Below, one piece after another: positions 6,948 through 15,100 of a stretch of 25,419 nucleotides of DNA. This stretch comes from a virus. The notes under the pieces were generated by a model. It ran no database searches, was not told the DNA's origin, and saw only the letters and a list, made by a program, of their open reading frames with translations. Made by a program: the position numbers and the translations under genes. The stretch covers positions 1 through 25,419 of the IMG/VR virus record IMGVR_UViG_3300031658_000104; one strand, 5' to 3'. Position 1 is the stretch's first letter, and each line of letters opens with the position of its first letter.

Positions 6948-7553
6948 TTCTATATCTTCTATCATCATTTCCCAAAAGCTTTTATCTGGTATAACAAATC
7001 CTAATGTGAGTCTATCTTCATAGGCTCTTGCACAATGCCAATATAATTTATCCTTTTCTTCTAAAGATCCGTAATATCCTACCTTTGCTGTCCAACCAGG
7101 CGTATCATTCATAGTTACACTTGATAAACTCTTAGGGTCTTTATATTTAAAAAAACCTTTACCATTTTGTGTATATGAAAAAAGTATATTATATCCAGAA
7201 GCGTTATGATTATTATGCCAACCCATATATCCATTTTCAGGATAATACATTTTAACTGCACAATTTCGAGCACCTAATATACTACTGAACTGAATATCAA
7301 CTTGTCTTATTTTTTCTCTTAATTCAATTGGAGTAGAATCAATTGTTGCTATATCAATACCATAAGCTTTTTCTGGATATCCTACATGAGTTTCTTTATT
7401 AACAGATTTAAAATAATCTTCTTCTGTATAATATTCTTCTTGATCAGCTTCACCTGCTAATTTAATAACAGATTTATCTAAATTTTTAAACCAACTAGAA
7501 AAGTCATTTAGTAACAATAGTATTTCTTTATTTTTAATATTAATTACTTGCAT
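6939..7553 (-). CDS. 2-oxoglutarate/Fe(II)-oxygenase-like protein (204 aa)
   Basis: The C-terminal half has the double-stranded beta-helix pattern of 2OG-Fe(II) oxygenases. GYMGWHNNHNASGYNILFSY (108-127) provides a first His113, GKGFFKY follows, then WTAKVGYYG. YWHCARAYEDRLTLGFVIP has distal His173 and Arg181, the latter in the place that binds 2-oxoglutarate. The usual HxD iron motif reads HNN here (Asn115 for Asp). I recall GWHTN-type variants in marine phage relatives, so this may be a family trait. It starts at a TAATG overlap with the upstream glycosyltransferase. It could hydroxylate a sugar or protein side chain made or moved by the neighbouring enzymes; the substrate is unknown. Confidence 0.7.
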   Translation of the reverse strand: MQVINIKNKEILLLLNDFSSWFKNLDKSVIKLAGEADQEEYYTEEDYFKSVNKETHVGYPEKAYGIDIATIDSTPIELREKIRQVDIQFSSILGARNCAVKMYYPENGYMGWHNNHNASGYNILFSYTQNGKGFFKYKDPKSLSSVTMNDTPGWTAKVGYYGSLEEKDKLYWHCARAYEDRLTLGFVIPDKSFWEMMIEDIESE

Positions 7554-8254
7554 TAACTTCTCATACTTTGAGGTATAGGCTGGTGACCTATAACAATATC
7601 GTGGCCTTTAAGCTCTTGTTTATTATACACATGTACAAAATTCCATTTAACGTCTGGATCTGGAAAGTATGATCTTTTAATTGCATAATCAGTTTTATTT
7701 TGTAACCACCAATATGTCCACATATCCCATGGTCTTAAATATTCTGGATAAAGATCAGTATTCCATTTCCATTTATCAGAATGTTGCTCGCAGTATAATA
7801 ACCACCATTGTTTCATAAATTCTAAAGTGTGATCTTTATTGTTATATAAAAACAATCCGCAATGATCAGTTAATTCTCCGCCTTTAAATCTAGATTCAAT
7901 AGATGCTGCATATCTTCGAGCTTTTGTTATAGTAATATCTGTATTATAATCATATTGATCAAAAATATATTGTACATCGTCATGCTCTACCCATGTATCA
8001 CAATCAATATAACATGTTAACTTATAAGGAGTTTTATCTAAAGCCCATAGTTTTGCTCTTACATGATATGGAACATCTTTAGTAATTATATTATCAAATA
8101 ATGATTTATCTTCTTCGCACACCCATTCTTTATGAGTGAATAAAGTAACATTACAATCAGGCCAATGATCTTTTAAACTAGATGCAGAATATCTTGCTGC
8201 TACAATAAATTCTTTAGATTTACTTGCAACATAAACGAACCCGTTATTTGCCAT
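7553..8254 (-). CDS. Glycosyltransferase-like protein with DxD (233 aa)
   Basis: The N-terminus GFVYVASKSKEFIVAARYSASSL...NVTLFTH is typical of GT-A-fold transferases that handle nucleotide sugars. CYIDCDTWVEHDDV has Asp84 and Asp86 as the DxD metal site. The aspartate is followed by a domain with HCGLFLYNN and MWTYWWLQN, then a C-terminal HVYNKQ and IVIGHQ. Its layout parallels the plus-strand glycosyltransferase at 5629-6348, but the two are clearly diverged. The ATG at 8254 overlaps the upstream 143-aa gene by 11 bases. Acceptor and sugar are unknown; virion or host-surface decoration is the likeliest use from context. Confidence 0.75.
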   Translation of the reverse strand: MANNGFVYVASKSKEFIVAARYSASSLKDHWPDCNVTLFTHKEWVCEEDKSLFDNIITKDVPYHVRAKLWALDKTPYKLTCYIDCDTWVEHDDVQYIFDQYDYNTDITITKARRYAASIESRFKGGELTDHCGLFLYNNKDHTLEFMKQWWLLYCEQHSDKWKWNTDLYPEYLRPWDMWTYWWLQNKTDYAIKRSYFPDPDVKWNFVHVYNKQELKGHDIVIGHQPIPQSMRS

Positions 8255-8675
8255 GTTCTAATAATATCAATGAAGAAGTAAATGCAATTACTTCGGTTAA
8301 GCTTTTTGCTTTTCTTATTTTAGATTTAAATTCTCTGTTTTTTGAAGTCTTAATTTCTTCAATCTCAAATGCTTCAAGTTTAGCTGAAAAAAGAGCGTCA
8401 GTCTTCATTCGTTGTTTTTCATCTAATTTAAATTCATTTTTTTTATCGTGTTCTAATTTTACTTCTTTTAGCAATTCTTCAGTGTTTTTGTCAATTTCTT
8501 CAGAAGTATATATTTCAAAGATTTCTTTCCAATCTGGATTACTATCTTTTGTATCTGAAACAGCAGCTTCCATAACTGGACCGCCTTCATAATTAAATTG
8601 ACATATAACTTGTGTTTTTTGTTGATTTCCCCAATAGGGATTTAGTATTTTTCGTGGAAGATCTTTGTATTCCAT
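8244..8675 (-). CDS. Conserved phage structural-region protein (143 aa)
   Basis: The protein starts MEYKDLPRKILNPYWGNQQK and has a short beta part (VICQFNYEGGPVMEAAVSD, NPDWKEIFE), then a charged helical tail rich in Lys and Glu. Proteins with the LPR-ILNPYWG start sit in the structural region of marine T4-like phages, but I know no function. A TTG four codons upstream is in frame; the ATG at 8675 is preferred because GGAG lies six bases before it. It is the last clearly structural gene before the enzyme genes, and its end overlaps the glycosyltransferase start. Confidence 0.75.
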   Translation of the reverse strand: MEYKDLPRKILNPYWGNQQKTQVICQFNYEGGPVMEAAVSDTKDSNPDWKEIFEIYTSEEIDKNTEELLKEVKLEHDKKNEFKLDEKQRMKTDALFSAKLEAFEIEEIKTSKNREFKSKIRKAKSLTEVIAFTSSLILLEHGK

Positions 8676-8680
8676 AATAA

Positions 8681-8686
8681 ACTCCA
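8681..8686 (-). promoter_or_regulatory. Ribosome binding site deciding the start at 8675
   Basis: TGGAGT on the minus strand puts GGAG six bases before the ATG at 8675. The upstream TTG overlaps this site, which argues against TTG as the start. Confidence 0.7.
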
Positions 8687-8694
8687 ATAATGTA

Positions 8695-9705
8695 TTAAGC
8701 GGTTCTCACCCATAAGTATTTAGTTGATATTGTTTGTTGACTGCTTTGTACAGTTAACCCTGTAAAATTTCCAGTAAAAAATCCTGTAAAAAATCCTGTA
8801 AATGATCCTGTAAAAAACTTTGTACGGCTGCCAGCAAAATTACCAAGGTTCGAACCAGTAAAGGCTTCGATCCGAGCATAGCTAGCACTGAAAAATCCAG
8901 CAAATGTATTTGTAAAAGTTCCTTGAAAAGTATTAGAAAAAGCAGTTGAATAAGTTTGATTAGCTAATGCATAACGCGTATCTAAAAAAGCGCTTCCTGC
9001 AATGGCCCACGTTCCGCCAGAATCTGGTGCAGTAGCTTGAACTTTGTATTGCCCAACTCCTACTCTAATTCTATTTTTTAATCTAGCTGTAAATTGCTTT
9101 ATTTCAGTATCAGTCATTTCTTGTATAGTTTGAGTACTAAACTTAAGTGGTCTTACTGTTGTAGGTGTTGATGCTGGCTGAGATTTTCTCCATAATTTAT
9201 ATGTAGTATTTGTAGCATTTGAAAGTAAATTAGTAATAGTGCTTTTAGATACCCATGTTCCATCTGTTGGTGCAGAAGGTTGTAATTTATACATTCCTAC
9301 ACCAGAATTCACTAAGTTATTTTGAGTAGATGCAATGAAATCAGAATTAACATTTGTTGAAGGCATTCTTTTTAAATTAGTTGTACTATCAACCATTAAT
9401 GGTCTAGTTGCTGCAGCAACACTTTCAGATGCTGATCGTAAATCTTGATAAAATGTATATGTTACTGTAGTTACACTAGTTCCTACTGGGTGTGCGCCAG
9501 GAGCAGCGCCTCCTCGAGTATCAGTAATAGTACCTATGTTTGTTAATCCAGTCGCATCTGAAGGATTAACACTCAATGTTCCGGAACCTGTATCTGAAGA
9601 ATAAAAATCTGTTAATAACACATGTTCTAAATAATCTTTATCAGTAGCAGACATCTCTTGTATAGTGCCACCAGAGTTTGTTTGTTTAACAATAATATTA
9701 GCCAT
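8695..9705 (-). CDS. Fibre-like virion protein with FTG repeats (336 aa)
   Basis: The N-terminal part has two diverged units. Each starts around TIQEM and contains a VGxYKxQxxAP..GTW segment (about 136-152 and 216-233), so there is an internal duplication. The C-terminal part is a run of four-residue aromatic-Gly repeats (FTGSFTGFFTGFFTGNFTG), followed by TVQSSQQTISTKYLWVRTA. Such FTG or YTG runs ending in LxVRTA occur in structural proteins of marine T4-like phages. A beta-structured fibre or spike is likely. GGAG precedes the ATG, and the upstream stop is three bases away. Confidence 0.8.
   Translation of the reverse strand: MANIIVKQTNSGGTIQEMSATDKDYLEHVLLTDFYSSDTGSGTLSVNPSDATGLTNIGTITDTRGGAAPGAHPVGTSVTTVTYTFYQDLRSASESVAAATRPLMVDSTTNLKRMPSTNVNSDFIASTQNNLVNSGVGMYKLQPSAPTDGTWVSKSTITNLLSNATNTTYKLWRKSQPASTPTTVRPLKFSTQTIQEMTDTEIKQFTARLKNRIRVGVGQYKVQATAPDSGGTWAIAGSAFLDTRYALANQTYSTAFSNTFQGTFTNTFAGFFSASYARIEAFTGSNLGNFAGSRTKFFTGSFTGFFTGFFTGNFTGLTVQSSQQTISTKYLWVRTA
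8759..8818. repeat. Five tandem 12-base repeats coding the FTG run
   Basis: Units of the form cctgtaaaaaat are repeated five times with few changes. They encode FTGx units on the minus strand. Their 12-base length keeps the frame if units are gained or lost. Confidence 0.9.
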
Positions 9706-9708
9706 TAA

Positions 9709-10338
9709 TTAAGCTCCAGCTCCATGAATAGTTTTCAATGTGTTGCCACTTACGTCTTTAATTAATAGCGTTGATAATGTTTTTAATTCAGCCGATCCTA
9801 CAGCATCATTAGCCATTTTAGCTTCAGTCACATTATTATCTGCAATTAATGCAGTTGTAATTTGAAGATTTGCAATGTGTTCAGTATCGATTGAAGCGTT
9901 AGTATAATGCTCTGAGTTTATTGCATTATCTTCTATTTTAGTTCCATCAACTGCATCAGCAGCTATTCTAGCAGTAGTAACTGCAAGATTTTCTAACATA
10001 TCTGGATTAATAGTACCAGTTGGAATAAAGAATCTTCCTTGTGAAGAATCAAACCCTATACCATTTGCACTATCTTTCTGAAAATTAGCTTTTATTGATG
10101 CACCAGATACACTTGTTTGTCTTGCTATTACATAATCAGAATCGATTAAATTTATAATATCTGCAGAATCTGTTTTTTGTACGATATTATTTACATAGTT
10201 TAGTGCTTGCACTATATCTGAGTCAACTGACGCTCCAACATTAAGTTGGCCTAAATCACCTAAGTGAGTAGATATCGTGTTAGTTTTTGTAACTAGAGTT
10301 GATACTGGATCTGATAAATTTATTATAGTTTTAGCCAT
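9709..10338 (-). CDS. Small trimeric-type tail fibre protein (209 aa)
   Basis: The chain has a helical N-terminal part (LVTKTNTISTHLGDLGQL...VQALNYVNNIV), a middle part with FDSSQGRFFIPTG, and then heptad-like fibre repeats. Examples are AVTTARIAADAVDGTKIEDN, INSEHYTNASIDTEHIANLQ and ALIADNNVTEAKMANDAV. This repeat style is typical of trimeric tail fibre shafts of marine phages. The C-terminus is short (TLLIKDVSGNTLKTIHGAGA). It overlaps the 68-aa gene by 8 bases and precedes the FTG-repeat protein by 3 bases. It is probably a short fibre or collar of the baseplate edge; the exact position is unknown. Confidence 0.8.
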   Translation of the reverse strand: MAKTIINLSDPVSTLVTKTNTISTHLGDLGQLNVGASVDSDIVQALNYVNNIVQKTDSADIINLIDSDYVIARQTSVSGASIKANFQKDSANGIGFDSSQGRFFIPTGTINPDMLENLAVTTARIAADAVDGTKIEDNAINSEHYTNASIDTEHIANLQITTALIADNNVTEAKMANDAVGSAELKTLSTLLIKDVSGNTLKTIHGAGA

Positions 10339-10537
10339 TTAATTTCTCTACAATCTGTGTTAAAATTTTTTTAATATCACTTACTTCATTCTTTAGTTCA
10401 TCAATTTCGTTTTCTTTGTTTTTTCTATCGGCTTTTCTTTTTTGTGCTGCTTTTATTTCTTCTTTATTAGTATTCAATACTGCACCTGTTCTGTCTCTAA
10501 CATAACCATGGTGACCTTCAACTTTTACATAACTCAT
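10331..10537 (-). CDS. Small coiled-coil protein (68 aa)
   Basis: MSYVKVEGHHGYVRDRTGAV is followed by a Lys/Glu-rich helix with heptads (IDELKNEVSDIKKILTQIVE). A short conserved N-terminal motif with RD-GAVLN and a C-terminal coiled coil is common in marine T4-like phages between fibre genes. A role as a small adaptor or chaperone for the neighbouring fibre is inferred. The end overlaps the start of the 209-aa fibre by 8 bases, and the ribosome site is weak. Confidence 0.7.
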   Translation of the reverse strand: MSYVKVEGHHGYVRDRTGAVLNTNKEEIKAAQKRKADRKNKENEIDELKNEVSDIKKILTQIVEKLNG

Positions 10538-10539
10538 TA

Positions 10540-12108
10540 TTATACACTCAATGCAATTGCTCTTAAACTTTGAAATACAGGTACCACCGCTTGGTTGACA
10601 CTTTGCATTACTATTTTTAATTGATACTTAGTAAATGCTGGTAAGTCGCCTCCTAAGCCTCCTACTAAATATCTATACTCTCTAAATATAAGCGGATTTG
10701 AATCTTTAGGATTAGTATTTTCTGCAGTTATTAATGCATATGACTTATCTGACAATAGTTCATCAGATGTTGCAGTTCTATAGTATAACTGAAAATCAGC
10801 TGCATTTGGAATATTAGCTTCTAAAAGTATTCTTAAACCTACAGCATCAGATTCAAGATTTATTACTCTTGTTATATGTCTAGCTGCATGACTTCCATTT
10901 GGTCCAGCTTCAGCAGCATGAACTAATGGTACATTAAACCCAGTAGTAGTACTAGATGCTTGTTTATCTATAACATTAGATATAAGAGTTGCTGAAGTAC
11001 GTTGTAAATCAAGCATAGGCGCAACGTTATTGTCTATAGTTGATATATTTATATTCATATCTAAAGACTTCACACCTGACCCAAGTTCACTGGTTTCTGA
11101 TGTAGCATTTGCCACTAACTTCATAATAGTTGCGGTATTGTTTTGATTTAATTTAATACCATTAAAAGCTGATGTTTTTTGAAATGCTGTTTCTGTTCCA
11201 GCAAAAGATCTAGCTGATGTAGATTTCATCGATGCAGTAATAGTAGTTCCCTTTGGCTCTATCGTAGCAGCACTAGGATATATCACACTATATAGAATAT
11301 TCTTAGTAGCTTTTATTACACTACCTCCACCTTTAACAGCTTTATTAGCATTAGCCGCAGCTTCTACAGTATATCCGGTATAATCTCTAGCTGTAATTGT
11401 TCTACTTCCATTTATATTAGCTGCTGACAATCCACCTACTGCAACAGCTCCACTTATAACTACTGTATCGCCAATTTGTAATCCATGATTTAGATGAAAT
11501 ATTCTTATAGTAGCATCTGATACAGCTGTAGTAATTGGATTTGGTGTCAATAAACTTAAAGGCAATGGCGCATTTTTAAGACTTATTATTGCACTAGTAT
11601 GTTTAAATTTTGCTTTATGTAAAACAAAAGATAAGTCTTGATTTTGTGCAGCAGTAAAAGTAACTCCATTTTGTGAATAAAATAAACTACCAGATGTAGG
11701 TTGTTTATTAACTCTTCTTTCTGTTGAGCCATATGTGAATTCATTTATTTCTGCTATATAAATTTGATAATCTTTTGAATCAGCAGTTACTACTAGAGCA
11801 TAATCTTCTAAACCTTTTAAAAATATAGGTTCTTGAAATGTAAATGAAGTAGAAGTTAAAGCAGGTCCAACTAAATCAACGTTTATACTGCTAGCTGAAA
11901 CAACAACTTGTGATCCAGGAATAATTTCTGTATCTGATGGCAAACCATTAACTATTGGGCGTAATTGTATTTGAACTGGTAAACTTGCATCTTTTGTAGC
12001 AAAAAATAAATCTACCTTTGTTACGTATATCCCATTTGGTTCATCAATAAAAAATGATTGGGCTATAGGCTGTTTATTAAGTTGATACCCTGTAGAAGTT
12101 ACTGCCAT
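10540..12108 (-). CDS. Baseplate/fibre attachment-type structural protein (522 aa)
   Basis: The first 170 residues include QLNKQPIAQSFFIDEPNGIY, VTKVDLFFATKDASLPVQIQ, LRPIVNGLPS and FTFQEPIFLKGLEDYALVVT. This block recurs in large baseplate or fibre proteins of marine T4-like phages, usually near the gp9/gp10 position. A middle domain of about 60 residues (HGLQIGDTVVISG...GYTV) looks like a beta module. The C-terminal part is a jelly-roll-like domain (about 330-520), with a YRYLVGG motif. The gene starts one base after the stop of the 1324-aa gene, so the two probably act together at the baseplate edge. The name gp10 is sometimes used for such proteins, but I see no clear T4 gp10 match. Confidence 0.75.
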   Translation of the reverse strand: MAVTSTGYQLNKQPIAQSFFIDEPNGIYVTKVDLFFATKDASLPVQIQLRPIVNGLPSDTEIIPGSQVVVSASSINVDLVGPALTSTSFTFQEPIFLKGLEDYALVVTADSKDYQIYIAEINEFTYGSTERRVNKQPTSGSLFYSQNGVTFTAAQNQDLSFVLHKAKFKHTSAIISLKNAPLPLSLLTPNPITTAVSDATIRIFHLNHGLQIGDTVVISGAVAVGGLSAANINGSRTITARDYTGYTVEAAANANKAVKGGGSVIKATKNILYSVIYPSAATIEPKGTTITASMKSTSARSFAGTETAFQKTSAFNGIKLNQNNTATIMKLVANATSETSELGSGVKSLDMNINISTIDNNVAPMLDLQRTSATLISNVIDKQASSTTTGFNVPLVHAAEAGPNGSHAARHITRVINLESDAVGLRILLEANIPNAADFQLYYRTATSDELLSDKSYALITAENTNPKDSNPLIFREYRYLVGGLGGDLPAFTKYQLKIVMQSVNQAVVPVFQSLRAIALSV

Positions 12109-12109
12109 T

Positions 12110-15100
12110 TTATATGCCCTTTTTCATTGTTATAATTAAACCTATCAGCCTTAATGTTGGTCTTACTAATATTTTAGAAGAAATATCATAAGCATGTTGA
12201 GCTAAAGTAAGTTTAGTATTTAATTGTTTTGCTTTAAACAATTTAGTTAAAAACGTTCCTGATTTAGTATTACCTAATAACTTAGCAAGTTTAGGACCAA
12301 CTGCATCATATCCAATCATTCTATATGGATCAGTTCTTCGTAAATAAACACCCCATTTTTTAAGAACTCTATAATGATCCATTGAAATTAAGTTATTATC
12401 GAACACTGCTGCACAAATCCAAGAATTATCCGCAGTTGCGGATTCTTCATGTCCACCTACGCCAGAGTGCTGATTATTATTATTATTGTTTTGTCCATTT
12501 GTTGTTCCTACCCCAACTTCATTTCCTACACCTGGATTTCCATGATCTGTTGGAGATGGTCCGTGTTCGCCTCCATCATCTCCAACATATCTATAATATA
12601 CAGATGGTGGTACACTAAATCCTTGTACATTTAATTGTCTAGTTGATGTATACGTAGCTTCTTTAGTATCTAAATATCCAAGTGCAGCATAATTTGCGCG
12701 ACCAATACTACCAGCATTTTCTTCATTATCGACTGAGATATCTAAGAATTTTAATTGTTTAGTACCAACTCTAAATCTTAAAGCATCGTTATTAGGTATT
12801 ATCAAAGAACCTTCTACAGCGCCGTCATTATCAGTTGTTAAAGTATTTGTTCCATCCGGATGAGCTGTTAATCCGTTTAAGGTATTACCAAAATCTGTAG
12901 TAGTTGCTGAATAAAATTGGAATGTTTCTTCTCTAGCGAATGCTGCTATATTTACACCGTCTAGTACTGGAAATATTTGTGTGTTAGGGCGCATTGCTTG
13001 TACTTTAAAATGCACTTTACGCGATCTCATAAATGGTAAAAACGCAGTTTGTAAAACTCTATCTTCAACTAAATCTAATATTGTTTCTTCACTCACAACT
13101 CTATTAACCACACCGCTTTGTGTGTTAGTACTAGATCCTACTTGTAAATTTTCTACAGGTATTCCAGACCAACTCCATGACCAATTATTCCAGTTATTAG
13201 CGTTATTAGTTGCAAGGCGTGTTCCACCATGAATAATTTTATCTGGGAGACGTAATACGTCTCTCCACTCATCTGAAGCAGGAGATAGTGTAACTAGTCC
13301 TTCATAAATAATTACAGCAAAAGGATTAAGATGAACAAATTTTGTAGCTAGGTTTTGATTAATATATGGTTCTTCATCATATTCCATATAGACGTTATCG
13401 CCTTTACGTATAGTATTAGTTGATGCAGCAGAATCATACAATAATCTTATATTGTCTTCTAAGAATGCAGGTCTCATATGCTGTTCTACAGGATCAATGG
13501 CTGCTCTATACCCAGCAGTAATCCTTCGCGTATCAGTAAAAGTATGATCACCAAAATTATCAACAAAGAATCCTGATTTAGCTCTATCATTACCAGAAGA
13601 ATCTAGTGTTTGAAAATATTTAGTATCAACTTCTAATAAGCTTAAAGCTGTAACGTCTTCAAGGTTGCTTAATCTTTTTTCTAATCTTCCAATATCTTTC
13701 ATAGTAAAACGTCTATGCTCAATTTTTTGAACTGATACATCAGAATCATTATCAGTATTTGCACCCATTTTAATATCATACAGCCCTAAAGACTGTTCTG
13801 GTCTATTTGGAGTAGCTGGTGTAAAAGATGGCATGCCATGAACAAAATTTATAATACCTTCTCTATTAATTACAAGTTTGCCAGCTTGTCCTAAATAATA
13901 CTCATTATCACTCGTAATAAGTGTTCCAGGTTGAGGAAGTTCAATTACTCTAGCGCCGGAGCCTGAGGTAGCGAATGTAGATGACGCGTCCATGACTGAT
14001 CTAAAATCTAAGAAATTTCTTAAATTAATTCTATTGCCTGTAGATGTAGTAAATTCTGGTATTTTATCATAAGTAACTTGACCATTATATGAATTAACTG
14101 CGAAGAAGTCTCCAGAAACACCATGCTCAAAATAACGATACTTTATTTGACAACTATCAACTGCGGATAAACCAGGATTTAGACTTATTTTTCCTAAAGC
14201 ATAATGATTATCTCTTTGACCATTATCTAATTTAAATACTGTAGTTCGTGAAGTAGCGCTATCACCTGCCTTTATTACTTCAGTTATATCAAATATGTCA
14301 GCTTTACCTAAAGTTATAGATGTTCCTCCTGCTAAAACTTCAGTCTTGGTTGTTAAAGTTTTAGTTTTTATTGAAGGTTGACTTTTATTAACATAAGCTA
14401 ATATTTCAACGGCTGCGCTAGCTGGTAAAGAAGTTATAGACGAAGCGGTTGCTCCATTACCACCAATTGATGGATTAGTATATAACGCACTTGGATATAA
14501 TACACTACTATCGCTACCAATAATCCAATCACTTACATTAGTAAATGTTTCTCCAGTAGCTGATAAACTTATTGAAGCTGCGCCTGATCCATTTGCAGTT
14601 GCAGTAAATCTACGTTGTACAGCAAACGAAATATCTGTAATTGCTTTAGGTCTAGGTTTACCTACAGGAAATAAAGAAGTATTATTAAAAGGATCTTTTA
14701 AAACAGCTTTACCATTTTCTAATTCTGCATTAAAATATTCAGAAGTGCCTGTTCCTATACTTTTAACATTTCTAAAAGCTTTTCCACTATTCAATTGAAT
14801 ATCAAACATATGAAATTTAAGTTTATTTTCAAAATGATTTATAGCTTTAACTCTTGCAGTTCCAATAGTTGATCCAGCATAATTGTGGCCATCTCTAAGA
14901 TTCAATGCCGGAAAAGTGTTTATATTAGGTATTCCATCAATTGCACCTGCACTATCAGTATTAACTACAATAGCATTACCATAATCTATTGGTGTCACTT
15001 CATTTGTAATTTCAAGTGATGAACTTGGTTTTGTTATACGCAGAGTTGTAGGAAATGTAGTAGCTGCTCTATAGCCATCTACAATTGCAGTTCCTGGACT

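Noticed and set aside
11046-11053. Another minus-strand TATAAATA inside the 522-aa gene
   Set aside because: It lies within coding sequence with no gene start nearby; it is probably chance in AT-rich DNA.
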